Below, in pieces: positions 1 to 10,978 of a stretch of DNA of 64,000 nucleotides. Where the stretch lies: NCBI GenBank assembly GCA_038496675.1, contig CM076663.1:12287559-12351558 (forward strand). Direction: 5' to 3'. Numbering within the stretch: the stretch's first letter is position 1; every line of letters begins with the position of its first letter. Under the pieces are notes generated by a model. That model was not told the DNA's origin, made no database searches, and saw only the letters and a list, made by a program, of their open reading frames with translations. A program made the position numbers and the translations under genes. The stretch is from Rachycentron canadum (lineage: Eukaryota > Chordata > Actinopteri > Carangiformes > Rachycentridae).

Positions 1-1778
1 GGTTAATCATGTGGTTGGGTGTGTTGACAATAGGTTCATCTCATTAAGGAAGGCTACAGTGGAGGGTGGTTCATGGGGCTGTGGCTACAAACAGGCATGT
101 GGTGACAGACTCTAGACCAGGGTCACTTTTTTCTCTGTAATGATAAATGAACTCTGCTACACTTGCGGTTCACCTGTTCAAAACTGAGACCTTTCTCTTT
201 TCTGTACTGATTGCCTTGAAGTTAGAGAGGTTTTAGAAGACACTCTGTTTGTCTGTGGTCTGATTCACTGCCTCATAGGTGAAGCAAAATGAGCATCTGC
301 CTCAGTAGATGGGACAAGATGAAAGGCACAGGGTTTGGGAATGGTATGTTCATGTTCAGAGTTCTGGTGCCTAAATTTAATTTGCATACTATAAAATCAT
401 TTCTAAGAAGAAATAATTTCTGTTTGGGGATATGGAGATGTTTTATGCACTGTAGGACACAGATCCCTTGTTCTTAATTCTTCTCTTCTCTTTGTAAAGG
501 CAAAGCAAAACATCAGTCAGCATCTGGCCAGGAGAGCTAGACAGACAGTTCAGTCTCAGCTGGTTAAACCTCCGTTCAGTCCCCTGCTGCTCCGCATGTT
601 TTAATACAGCTAAACCCACAATTCACTGTTACTGTTCTCATTTCCATGTTTTCTCTTTCTGTTGTCAACCAAACGAGCAGAAAATAGCGATTTAATTGTG
701 CCTCTGATTGCCGCGCGGAGTCGTCAATAAAACCACTACTTTATGATCCAGAAATCATTTAGGAAAACAAACATAGCTGTGCATGTGTCATTGGGTATAT
801 TGACAATTAAAATGTGTGATCACAGAGGAAGTTAGAAGTGACAGAAAATTGTCTTCTTAAAGGAGCGGTCCACCAATTTTTTACACAAAAGTCAGTCAGC
901 AGGTTTGTCTTGGTTTGGGCTTGTCAACTTGAAATGCATAACAGAAAACCTGATTACAAACTGGAGGTGTGGAGTTTGAGAGACATGGGTATTCATCAAG
1001 CAGGGAGTGTCTGATCAAAAGATGCTTTTAAGATGCATTATAGGAAAGGTAGGACACAGTGTTTTTCAGACTATACCTATAATTGGGACTAAAAGTCGGG
1101 TAATCTCAGTTTCTATTCCACTTGCAGTTTTGTTATTTATTTTTTTTTATCTTGTGTCAACTTTATAAAAGTGCTGTACTACATCGTTGTGGTGCTGCTT
1201 TGAATTCACTGCTGCATAGTCCCCAAGTTTTCAAATGTAGCTTCGGCCCTCATGAGTGGATAGGGATTGTCGATGTACCACAACATCCCGGGTTTGATGT
1301 CCTCATGTCCTCATCTTTCTGCCTTCAAATATCCTGTGTGATTCACCACTTGTGAAATAAAGGCAAAAAACAATCTTAAACAGAATCACCTCTTATTTAC
1401 TATATAGTTGTGTCAAATGTATTCATTACAACATGTCCTCATTAATGTTAACAATCCCAATGAGCTGCATTTTGTAGATGTGAAAAATAAGTCATGTGAC
1501 ACTACGCCCATTAGTTATTATGCAAAATGATGATGAAGTGTCTGAAATCTGAATTTACTGCTCAATAGAGAATCAACCACAGTGTATGGTGTGAATGAGC
1601 CATAGTCTCAGTTTCTGATTTACTGTGTGTGGGCAGGTGGGTTGAGTGGTTGAGTTATACAATGAATTACAGGATGTGTTGAAATATGGACATGTTTTAA
1701 TTATTTTACTACTTTTTGTTTAATGAAGTCACTTTTCGATATGTTTAAATTTGATATATGTTCTCTGCTCCACTTCAG
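1..1778 (+). other. sdc3: Intron of sdc3 (upstream exons outside window)
   Basis: No coding exon could be supported here. The stretch ends in a clear 3' splice site (cacttcag, 1771-1778) feeding the large sdc3 ectodomain exon, so it is most simply an intron whose 5' exons (signal peptide and first ectodomain exon) lie upstream of the window. It is AT-rich with no long ORF resembling a protein. Around 860-1000 there is a stretch that reads like a degenerate fish interspersed repeat, but I could not assign it to a family. Confidence 0.7.
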
Positions 1779-2644
1779 TTCCTGAGATCAGTATGAGGCC
1801 GACATCAGTGGGCATGTCCTTCACCACAGAAGAGCCCCTCCTCCTCTCCACCACTCAGGCCACTAGCCCCGCCCCCTCTGCCTCACCTGCAGCTGAGCCC
1901 AGCCCCAACCCCGAGGGCCCCACCGCCACCCCACTGCCTACCGAGGGTGACGGAGAGAGTGGTGCATTCTGGGAGAGAGAGCTAGAGAAAGAGAGAGAGA
2001 GAGAGCAGGAGCTAGAGAGAGAAAGGGAGCTGGAGAGAGAGAGGCAGAAGGAGCTAGAGAAGGAGAGAGAGAGGGCAAAACAGTTGGAGAGGGAGAGAGA
2101 GAGGGAGAGAGAGAGGGAACGGGTCAGGGAGTTGGAGAGAGAGAGGGAGAGGGAAAGAGAGCGGGAACGAGAGAGGGAGCGTGAGAGAGAGAGAGAGAAA
2201 GAGAGAGAGAGGCAGAGAGAGCGTGAGCTTGAAAGAGAGAGAGAGCTGGAGCGAATCAGGGCCGCTGCCGCCGCCCAGACCACCACTGGCCCGAGGTCAC
2301 CTGCTGCCGTCCCTGTGGTGACCGCCATCCCCGGGACGAGCTCTGCAGAAAGTGCAGCACCCTCTGTTGGTTCAGATGACCTGAGCACCACAGAAGAAGA
2401 GGAGGATGTATACCTGTCACCTGAGCCCACCTCGTTTTACCCAGGCTTTGACATGGAGACCACCACAGAAGAGGACATGCCCACCACAGCAGAGACCACA
2501 CCTGAGGCCACGACGGCTGCTCCTACCACAACCACCACCGTCAGGACCAGGGTCCCTTTCAGGCCCAGGGTTCCCATGACGACAGCCACGCAGGGTATGC
2601 CAACAGAGAGAACGACCCGGCCACAGCAGCCCACGACTACACAG
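1779..2644 (+). CDS. sdc3: sdc3 large ectodomain exon (mucin-like)
   Basis: 866-nt exon between acceptor cttcag (ends 1778) and donor CAG|gtagga (2645), entered in phase 1 and left in phase 0. It encodes about 289 residues. First comes a Pro/Thr/Ser/Ala-rich stretch, then the Glu/Arg repeat (1973-2260). An acidic patch follows (TTEEEEDVYLSPEP, near 2390-2430) and finally a Thr-rich mucin-like stretch (ETTPEATTAAPTTTTTV) typical of syndecan-3 and probably O-glycosylated. The long open frame on the opposite strand (1855-2430) is only the mirror of the repetitive composition. Confidence 0.9.
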
Positions 2645-5600
2645 GTAGGATTCAAGATATCACCACCACGGTCTGACAACTATTCACAATGAGATACTGG
2701 TTTTGGTCTGAAAAGGATTTTTTTTTTTAAGGTATATAAACGCATCAATAAACCCTTTTTTTCATTTAAACAGTCACCCTTCAGCATTTTGGGAAGTACT
2801 CTTGTTTGCTTTCTCGCCAGGAGATAGATGAGGAGATCAATACCACTCTCACATCTGTCAGTGAAGTATAAACCTAAAGCCTGGAGTCGATCGGCTTAAC
2901 TTAGCATAAAGACTGAAGGCCTGGCTCTGTTCAAGGCCTAAAAATACACCCAGCTGTGCCTCTAAAAATCACCAGTCAACACAAAAGACCTCCAACACAA
3001 TTAGAAATGTATATAGTTGTGGCTTTATGGGGTTTTAATACAGAACTAGTGAGTTTCAGAGGTGCAGGTGAGTGTATAGTTAAACTTTGGTCACAGCTGT
3101 TCAGCTCTGTTTTCAGTTTTCGTGCTAAGCTAAGCTAATTTTCTTTGGGCTCCAGCTCTGTAATAACATTTACAAGAAGTGGTATCAGTCTTCTCCTCTC
3201 ACTCAAAATAACAATTTTTTTTTTACTACTTATACTTATACAAAAGAAACCAAGTTCCTCAGCCTTTATAGATAAGACTGGCCTGTTCTATGTTTATGAA
3301 CTATCAAGAAATCCCATAAAAACATTTGTCAACATATTATTTTTACTACTGAACATACAGACTTTTCTACTCAGTATGTGACTACCAAGCCATTCATTCA
3401 TATTTAAAGTGAGATTAAAATGTTTCTGTGAAGGTTTGTTCAGTGGTGATTTCCGTAAACAGTTGGGCTCAGTTTTAAATGGTGTATTTGTTGTGACTGA
3501 TGTGGATTAATACACATTGTAATGAAGAAACATGTTATTGTTTGAAATGGCTCATTTATATGTTTTTAAATAGTTTTTGGACAATGATGGAAGTCTTTGG
3601 TACAAAACAATAAGATATATCAGACTTTGGCTTCATCAACAGCGATTCATTGTTGTTTTTGGTGTTTTGACAAGATGGATTAACAGTAAGAAAAATATAT
3701 AATATCTTAGTGTCTTATTTGCTTAAACACAAGCAGCTGTCCAAGAACTTTGCTTGAAAAAAACAGTCACAGATTCATTTCTGTTGGTACCAATAAACTA
3801 TTTAGGTCTGATTTTCAGCCCAACTTTTGACTAACTCTTTAACACTGACAGTTAAATTATTTACAGACCAGTAATTTCTGTGATTGGTGTGCATTTGCGG
3901 TAGCTCTGCATTAAAGCATGATGCATTCATATTTGTCTGGTTTTCCACATTGCAATTAAGCTGGCAGATTTTATGAAGTGTGTATATGTGTTGGACAAAA
4001 TGTAACTTTCCACCAGTCAGACTATACAGAGGCTCATTGTTTCAAATGGGAACATGTGCCATGGAAAGTATGATGACTCAATGAAACAAACGTGATTAAA
4101 TCAAATCTAAATTTCCTGTCATTAGTCTCACTTTTTTCTTTCTGTCTTAGGAGGGTAACAATGAAGTGGGCGCTGCAGGACCAAGTGGCGACTTTGAGAT
4201 CCATGAGGATCGCCGCAATGATATTGGTCGAGGTGTAGTGCCAGCAGATCCTGATCTGGTGGGAAACACAGTAGATGGAGGAAGCTCTGCTGCCCAGCTG
4301 CCACAGAAAAACATCCTGGAGAGAAAAGAGGTCTTGATAGGTAAGAATATCTCTTTTCTTGTCTGTTTTGTCATGTCTAGTTTTTTTTTTCCTGGTTGTT
4401 CAGCTCTGTCTGTCTGTCTGACTGTTGGTCCATCTGATCCTGTCCCTTCTGTTTCTGTCTTTCTGCCAAAAAAACCTTTTAGTAATCACCTTGTAGATTG
4501 ACAGGCTAAATTTCCCGTTGCCTCCTGTATTCTTTTCATGCATTTTGGGAGCTGCAAATATAAACTGGTGTTACCTCACATAGTGCAGATTCATCACCAT
4601 AAGTGAATGTGCTACTTATCCCCATTTGACCCACTGAAAACAAGCAATCCTGTTCTTGGGTTATCCAACCCCCTCCTTTCTCCCCTCTTTTTCTCATCAT
4701 TTTCCCTCTGGGTAAATCCAATTTCTTTTCAAGTGTCCTCTCTCCTCACCCAAAGAGCTGTTTTAGAAAGTGAGGGAGCAGCCAACTTGCCTGACCTGAC
4801 TGGCTCTCTGTCTCTCCTTCAGCTGTTCTCATTGGTGGATTGCTGGCGGTGGTTTTCGCTGATTTCCTGGTCATCGGTAAAGAGCAGGAGGCAACAGACT
4901 TTAGAGTAGAGTCTCTGTGATAGAACTAAATTACGACTACATGTCGGGCTCATAGATTCTTGTATAGTGTTGCACATACATACTCAAGCTGTTTATTTAG
5001 GATTTTCTAGAGGAGCAGCTTGTGAAAGAACATATTTACAATTTCTGACTTTTCACGCCAATTTAAAGGACTTTTTTTCCTGAAATTATTTTATTATTTT
5101 TACAGGGTTTGTTTGTCATCAGGGTAACATAAAGATTCTGTAATTTCTTTAAAGTTTTGATTAAACACACATTTCCCCTCTAAAATCTATACAGTGCTTC
5201 ACAGTGCTGTAACATTTGCATCAATATTTTAACAGAACAAAACATCTACAGGCGCTTTGAGGCTGCACTCAGGCACAGTGGTGCTTTGAGCTAAGTGCCA
5301 ATGTTAGCATATTAAGCATGGCAGCATTCTCACAGTGACAATGCTGCCATTATGATATGTAGCAGGTGTACCAACTTAGCTTAGCATGTCAGCAATTGCT
5401 AATTGGCACTAAACACAAAGTAAAGCTGAGGCTAATGTCATTTGTCCAGGTCATAAATCAAAGAAGTGGACAAATTAAGATGTTTGATTTGATGATGGCT
5501 CTAAATGAAAAGTAGTCAGATCATCAATTCTTCCAGTGGAGGGGCTTTAATATCTGGACCAAAGTGTTCAGAGTAGTTCTGTAGTAATGGTGCAGTTTCT

Positions 5601-6558
5601 CATGTCCAACTGTCTCACTGTAAAATTAAGAGATGGGACAGATTCATGCACAGTATAAAACAGAAATAGCTTCATCTGATTCTAAAATATGACTAATTAA
5701 AATTAAAAGTAGAAGAAATTGTGTATCAAAGGGGCTCAGTGCTTTTGCAGTTCTTTATGAGTTATTTGTGTGCAAAAGAGTTATATTATTTTAAATACCC
5801 CAGCTTGTGCATTCTGATATTGGCAGTAATGGGATAAACACAGTGAACACCTCCCACACAATGAATGGAAACAAATTGTTCCTACAAGCATTTAGGAAAA
5901 TAGCAGTTTGTTCTCCAGTTTGGCTTTGTTAGCAATTACTTTAATGAGGGAAATTTTTATTTTTCCATTTGATAACCTCACATTAATCACACACAGTTCA
6001 TTAAGGATGTGTGCAGTTGAAGGTGGGAGAATATAGTTGCTGTGGATTGGTTACATCACCCCATTGGGCTAAACTACTATGTAACACTGCAGGGCTGCAA
6101 TTTAGCACAAGGCTGTTGGCAACACAGAACATATGTTGGCACATTCAAGCTCATCAGTCTTCACTTAGCAGCTAGGTGATAGTGATGCTGTAGTAGCTTT
6201 GCTCTGCTTTCAGACTGTAGTGTTTGTAAAGCAGCGTGTGTTTGTTGTGATGTAGTCTGCTGCAGGATGTAATAGTGCCTCTAATGGTATTTTAGTGTTT
6301 GTTCATGTGGATTTCTGTCCATTTTGTATGTGGAGCTAAACTGTAATGTTCTGGAAAGGTTTTGAGATGTCCTTCTTCTGTCTTTGTCTAGCTGTGATTG
6401 TGGGAGGCGTAGTGGGCGCTTTGTTTGCTGCCTTCCTGGTGATGTTGCTGGTGTACAGGATGAAGAAGAAGGATGAGGGCAGCTACACGCTGGAGGAACC
6501 CAAACAGGCCACCGTCACCTACCAGAAACCAGACAAGCAGGAAGAGTTTTACGCATAA
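1779..6558 (+). CDS. sdc3: Syndecan-3, 3' part (exons joined: 1779-2644, 4151-4340, 6392-6558)
   Basis: Syndecan-3 is a single-pass cell-surface heparan-sulfate proteoglycan of neural and developing musculoskeletal tissue. Three exons are visible. The first is a large Thr/Pro/Ser-rich ectodomain exon entered in phase 1. The second, in phase 0, encodes the conserved juxtamembrane region ending AAQLPQKNILERKEVLI. The last encodes the membrane segment AVIVGGVVGALFAAFLVM with its GxxxG dimerisation motif, the basic C1 stop-transfer RMKKKDEGSY, the V region, and the C2 PDZ-binding tail EEFYA with stop at 6556-6558. The tail TLEEPKQATVTYQKPDKQ is diagnostic for syndecan-3 rather than 1, 2 or 4. A Ser-Gly in acidic context (GDGESGAF, about 1949-1969) is a possible glycosaminoglycan site. 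The signal peptide and first exons lie upstream, so the CDS is 5'-partial. Unusual: a long Glu/Arg repeat in the ectodomain exon and an extra transmembrane-like cassette exon in the last intron, both listed separately. Confidence 0.95.
1973..2260 (+). repeat. In-frame (GA)n-derived Glu/Arg repeat in sdc3 ectodomain
   Basis: About 288 nt of imperfect (GAGA)n with occasional ctg, cag and aag interruptions encode 96 residues of alternating Glu-Arg with scattered Leu, Gln and Lys, starting at WERELEKERERE and ending ELERIR before an Ala run. Because (GA)n reads as Glu/Arg in any frame, such tracts can expand without destroying coding potential. Likely length-polymorphic. Confidence 0.9.
2645..4150 (+). 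other. sdc3: sdc3 intron containing a hairpin MITE
   Basis: Intron between the large ectodomain exon and the juxtamembrane exon; donor gtagga at 2645 and acceptor tgtcttag ending 4150. Apart from the inverted-repeat element at about 2782-3212 it is AT-rich with no coding signal. Confidence 0.85.
2782..3212. mobile_element. MITE-like hairpin repeat
   Basis: The two ends are imperfect inverted copies. The left part contains gaggagatcaataccact and later tagcataaagactgaaggc. The right part contains agtggtatcagtcttctc and cagttttcgtgctaagctaa, which are their reverse complements with mismatches. From familiarity with fish genomes this matches an abundant percomorph non-autonomous element. It has no coding capacity. 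Family name not asserted. Confidence 0.7.
4151..4340 (+). CDS. sdc3: sdc3 juxtamembrane exon
   Basis: 190-nt exon (phase 0 in, phase 1 out; donor ATAG|gtaaga). It encodes EGNNEVGAAGPSGDFEIHED and continues to LVGNTVDGGSSAAQLPQKN and ILERKEVLI. The last part is the strongly conserved membrane-proximal region of syndecan-3, where ectodomain shedding cleavages occur in syndecans. Confidence 0.95.
4823..4876 (+). CDS. sdc3: Candidate alternative sdc3 transmembrane exon (54 nt)
   Basis: A pyrimidine-rich acceptor (gtctctccttcag, ends 4822) and donor (ATCG|gtaaag, 4877) bound a 54-nt segment read in the same phase 1 as the true transmembrane exon. It encodes AVLIGGLLAVVFADFLVI. Aligned without gaps to AVIVGGVVGALFAAFLVM, 10 of 18 residues are identical and nearly all others are hydrophobic swaps; the GxxxG becomes GxxxA and one Ala becomes Asp. 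Phase 1 at both ends means it can be included without changing frame. If not spliced out at its 3' end, it would read 14 more codons to a stop at 4918-4920. It could be a functional cassette, a mutually exclusive alternative, or a decaying exon duplicate; no transcript evidence is available here. Confidence 0.55.
5210..5560. repeat. Fish interspersed repeat fragment
   Basis: Contains the word chain gttagcatattaagcatggc, agcaattgctaattggcact, aaacacaaagtaaagctgag and later gatgatggctctaaatgaaa. I recognise this as a degenerate, very common teleost interspersed repeat. Boundaries are approximate. Confidence 0.6.
6392..6558 (+). CDS. sdc3: sdc3 transmembrane and cytoplasmic exon
   Basis: Terminal coding exon after acceptor tttgtctag (ends 6391). 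It encodes the membrane helix, a short cytoplasmic tail with conserved C1 (RMKKKDEGSYTLEEPK), V, and C2 (EEFYA) regions, and stop TAA. The C-terminal FYA binds PDZ proteins such as syntenin and CASK in known syndecans. Confidence 0.97.
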
Positions 6559-8655
6559 CACTCGTACGCCAGAGAGACACCGCACACCGAGGGAGAGAGA
6601 AAGATGGAGAGACAGAAGAGAGAAAGATACTCTAAGCCCCCGTCCTCCTCCTCTTCCTCCTATTCTTCGTTGCTCCCCCCTCATCTGCTCGCCTCTCCTC
6701 ATCCCTCTCTCCACTCGTCTCCAAAACACTTGAGAGCGCCTTTCTCTCTGCAGACTTGGGACTTTCTTTTCAATGAAAACAAAAAAAGAGGAAAAAAAAT
6801 CGAAATATATTCTGAAAAAATAACACATACACACAAGATGTTTTTAAAGTAAATGTTGTTATTAATATTCTACAGATTCTCTTGTTCTGTATGTAATAAT
6901 ATGATTATTTTGTAAAAAAACAAAACAAAACACAAGCGCTTAACCTGTGTTTTCCAGCACAAAAAAAGTTCCTCTTTTGTTTTTATGCAGCGAATTAAAA
7001 GGCTTAAAAGAAAGAGGAGAGGAGAGGGGTGGAGCGAGCTGAGCGAGACACAAAAGGAAAAAAAAGAGCATTGGGCTCGACTCTGCCCCTCACCCCCCCT
7101 ATCAAACACACAGAGTGTCTGGTTGGCCACACAGAGCCCAGGGTCAAAGGTGAGAGGAAAGGTCTCTTTTGTGCCTTCCATCCCTCTGGTGCTCAAAGAC
7201 ACGCAAATGCACATCCATACAGTCACATATAAACACACGCTTACGCACACAGACATGCATTCACACACACCTGTATCTGTTTGAAGGTGGTTCTGACCTC
7301 TCGCTCTGTGTTTGACCAACCAGAAAACGGTGCTCAACCCTTGGCGTGTTCCACAGCGTTGAGGAGCCGCTGTGGAAACTTTGGCCAGTCGCATCGAAGT
7401 CTGCTCCGCGGCCGTTCTGCTCCTCTAAGCTGTACAAAGACTAGTTATGGATAGTAATAATAATCAATAATATATCAATGTTTTGGGCTGGATGGTGAAC
7501 AATAATAATAATAATACCGTTATAATAATGATAATACTTAAACAGGAGGATGTGTATTTAGCAGTTTAAAAAAGTTTATATGTAAATATTGTATCCTTTC
7601 TGGCATCACTAACCATCTGCATGATCATGAAGAGGTTTTATTCATCACATCTGTCATTACTTTAGATGAGCTGTGCTCTCATCAACCACATGCACACACA
7701 AACACTTACACACACGCACACATGCAGAGATATGCTTTCTGTGCATTTAAACACACCACACAGACTTTAAATATACTGTAGATCATATCATTCAAACACA
7801 TATCAATCCCATCATCATTGTCATCATCATCATTGTTATAGTCATCACTTTTGATACGAGTGCGATCAGGTGGTTTCAATATGTTATTGATTAGTTATCG
7901 ATCAGTTGCCGGTTGGTTTAGAGTTTGGTCTGTTTGTGTAAAAGCACAACAATGTGTCCAATCATCATGTCATCTGATACCCTCATCCCCACCCCGACCC
8001 AACATCACATCATTTGATATCCCCTTCCCACACCCCTTTGCATGCCTCACTTTGTTTTTATTCCACCATTGGCTCTCTGTTTGGGGGTGGGAGGGGCCTC
8101 TGGGAAGCGTAATGGGCTTTAATAATGATAAAAAAACAGGAAGTATGAATCTTTGCAGGAAGTTGCTCCCACGTGCACTAATTCAGTCAAAATTATAACG
8201 TAAATCATAATTTAAAGTGTCTATTATGAAAGGACTTTGAATAAGTGCTTATAGTGTCAACTTTCATCTGCGGGACCATTTTGAGGGCTGGGACTGGGAC
8301 CGGGTAATGGGTTTAGGATTTGGTTTGGGAAGGGGAATGTGAGGAGACAGGAGGACTGTGCTTCTATCTAAGAGATTGTAACAATAACCACACCAGTGCG
8401 ACTGGGCTAGTAGCTTCTATTATACTCAGTACTGTAGAACAAAATGCATGGGAGTCAAAACTATACTAGTCTGGTTGTGTGTGGATGCCTGTTTGTGTGT
8501 TTTTGTCCGTATGTATGTTTCAAAGAATAAGAGGGGTGAGTTAAAGTTGGAATGTACTGTGGTCGAGTGTGTGTTTACCTACTCCAGCAGTTCTCACGCT
8601 CTTCCACAGACAGGTATCACACCTCTTCCACTCCTGTGTGTGTACATCGCCTGCT

Positions 8656-8697
<42 letters not shown>

Positions 8698-9130
8698 CGT
8701 GCGCGTGTGTGTACACCTCATCTAAACCCACCACCTGTATGTATGTATGTGTGTGTGTGTGTGTGAGTGTGTGTATATGCCTGAGTGCTTCACCTTGGTA
8801 TTTCACAGCAGACTCTTGTGTACACTGACTAGCCTGTCGATGTGTGTGTCTGCGTGTGTTTAGTCTGTTCACTGCTGAATGTGGGGCAGCTGGTCCCTCA
8901 CAGTGGCTTTCACACACACTGACTGTGTCTTTTCACTGTCTGTCTGACTGTCTGTCTGACTGTCTGTCTGACGGTCTGTCTGTCTCTTTAGTGCAGGACA
9001 GACAGACAGGCAACACGCCACTTTCTCACAGGCAGGAATGATCTTAACATGTACTGTCTTTTCTAAAGTGACTGTCAAAGTGTAAACACGTGTGTTTGTA
9101 CCCATATAAGCCTGCGTAGCCAAATAAGAT

Positions 9131-9161
<31 letters not shown>

Positions 9162-9430
9162 CGAGAGAGAGAGAGAAAGAGAGAGAGAGACAGAAAGAAA
9201 GAGGGTGAATTTGTATGTGTGTAAGTGTAGGTATGCATGTGTGTGTATATGAAGCCTAATGGAGGCTACACTACTCTATGTTTGCTGTTCCCATTCCTGT
9301 TTTTATACATTTGCATTTTTTTAAGGCTGAGTTTCTGTCATTGGCTGAGTGAGCGAGAGGAGGCAGATCCTCCTCGCCACCGCCCTGTCACTAATCTGCC
9401 ACTCTGTTCCAAATAAAAAACCTGATTGGG
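6559..9430 (+). other. sdc3: sdc3 3' untranslated region
   Basis: No exon or independent gene is visible between the sdc3 stop and the AATAAA at 9412, so this is read as a ~2.9 kb 3'UTR. It starts purine-rich and contains several (GT)n/(CA)n runs (about 8658-8710, 8740-8775, 9129-9153) and a CTGT-repeat patch near 8936-8985. Confidence 0.7.
9412..9417 (+). terminator. sdc3: Candidate poly(A) signal of sdc3
   Basis: Canonical AATAAA followed by a T/GT-rich stretch (ctgtcttctcttgtcttttc), as expected of a cleavage/polyadenylation site. Confidence 0.6.
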
Positions 9431-9540
9431 TAAATCTGTCTTCTCTTGTCTTTTCTAATTAGCAAAATGGTCAGTGAAAAAAATTGAGCTTCAGTACTGT
9501 TGTTGCTTTAGTTAACATTGTAGTTTTTGTGGTGCTATAT

Positions 9541-9544
<4 letters not shown>

Positions 9545-9578
<34 letters not shown>
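9545..9578. repeat. (TA)n microsatellite
   Basis: Uninterrupted alternating T-A run of about 34 bases. Confidence 0.95.
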
Positions 9579-9579
<1 letters not shown>

Positions 9580-9714
9580 CACATGTTGCATTAATGAAAT
9601 GCCAAACAATTAAAATTTAACATTTCACTATACACCATGTGTTCTGGTTTCATCTTAAAGACATTCAGTTTGGGTTAATGCCTGTAGCCTTAATTATGAG
9701 TGTGAAGAATAATT

Positions 9715-9830
9715 GTATGCCGGCCTTGCCTGTGATAGACTGATGACCTGTCTTCACTGATGTCCGCTGGGACAGGCCTCAGCCCCCTGTGGCCCTGCTA
9801 AAGGAAAAGCAGGTATGGATAATGGGTGGA
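9715..9830. repeat. Fish interspersed repeat fragment (copy 1)
   Basis: Reads gcctgtgatagactgatgac, then gctgggacaggcctcagccc and gcaggtatggataatgggtgg. This resembles the common teleost repeat that ends in (TGGA)n. The second copy at 10335-10580 is on the opposite strand. Confidence 0.65.
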
Positions 9831-10334
9831 AGGACTCTTAAAATGCAGCAATATCATGAGTGACAAATATGCTGTCATGGCCCAATCACAAAAATGCTGC
9901 TGTTTTCATCCATAAAGCAAACTGAGAAAAAAAAATAATGCCAGAAAAATTGATTGAAGTAGCATGTAAAGAAAATCTAAATATTAATTTTAACTATCAC
10001 CAAATATACTCACTGCATGTTAAGGTCTTCAGGGGAGCTGCTTATGTACTTTTTTAAATGTACGTTTAGTTTTTAACACAACTACTTCTGATTCTAATTA
10101 ACATTTTAGTCAAGCAGTGTTGCTTTGACTTCATTTACAGCACCATCACCATCTCCTAATTAAAGCTACAGTTCATTTCTATTTAAATTACTGTGAATCC
10201 ATTGACTTAAAAGGGTGGTTCACCCAAATTACAGAAATTATATTTTCTCATAGCCTCCAGTGGTAGGTAGACATGGAGACTTATTTATTTGTATATTTCG
10301 AGTTGTCCAGATGTTCGTCTCTTTCAGCTTTTAC

Positions 10335-10580
10335 CTTAATACAATCCATCCATCATCTATACTGCTTATCCGTCAGGGTCGCTGGAGCCAATCCCATCAG
10401 ATTTTGGGTGAGGGAGGGGTACATCCTGGACAGGTTGCCCGTCTGTCACAGGGCCAATACATAGAGACATACAGAGACAAACAACCATTCACTTTTAGAG
10501 TAACTGATTAACCTAAACCCACAGAGAAAGGACCCAGGCCTGGGAATCAAACCTTCTTGCTGTGAAGCAACAGTGCTATC
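10335..10580. repeat. Fish interspersed repeat fragment (copy 2, inverted)
   Basis: Begins ccatccatcatctatactgc ttatccgtcagggtcgctgg, continues tggacaggttgcccgtctgt cacagggccaatacatagag, and ends in cttcttgctgtgaagcaaca gtgct. Same family as 9715-9830 in the opposite orientation, about 0.5 kb apart. Confidence 0.7.
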
Positions 10581-10920
10581 CTTAATATGCCCTTTTATAC
10601 AGTCTGAGCAGCTCAAAACAATTATGAAAAATGTTTCAATCTGGAGAACAGGTTCTCAACATGACAACTGCTCCTTGTAGAAAGTACTGTGGTTCCAGTA
10701 AAACTGTCATTGTGATGTTTGGATTAACCCAAAGTAACCAGGGCATTGTTGCTGGAAAGACACATTACTGCTGAATTATTTAGATGTAATATTTCAATAA
10801 ATAAAGTTCAGAAACATAAATTAAATTCTGTGTCTCCATTTTGTAGGTGTGGAGGGAGAACTCTCAGAGACACACATCTCAAAATCTACTCAAGCAACCT
10901 CAAACTGTCTGCATGGTTTT

Positions 10921-10923
10921 GTG

Positions 10924-10978
<55 letters not shown>
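10921..10978. repeat. (GT)n microsatellite
   Basis: Nearly perfect GT repeat of about 55 bases with one GC interruption. Confidence 0.95.

Larger units (their letters stand above)
4341..6391 (+). other. sdc3: Last sdc3 intron (cassette exon and repeat inside)
   Basis: Intron between the juxtamembrane and transmembrane exons. It contains the 54-nt candidate exon at 4823-4876 and an interspersed repeat at about 5210-5560. The remainder is AT-rich without coding signal. Confidence 0.85.

Noticed and set aside
1855..2430. 191-codon open frame on the minus strand, Ser/Leu-rich
   Set aside because: It is the antisense of the (GA)n repeat in the sdc3 exon; the composition is purely from CT repeats and the sense frame is a real exon.
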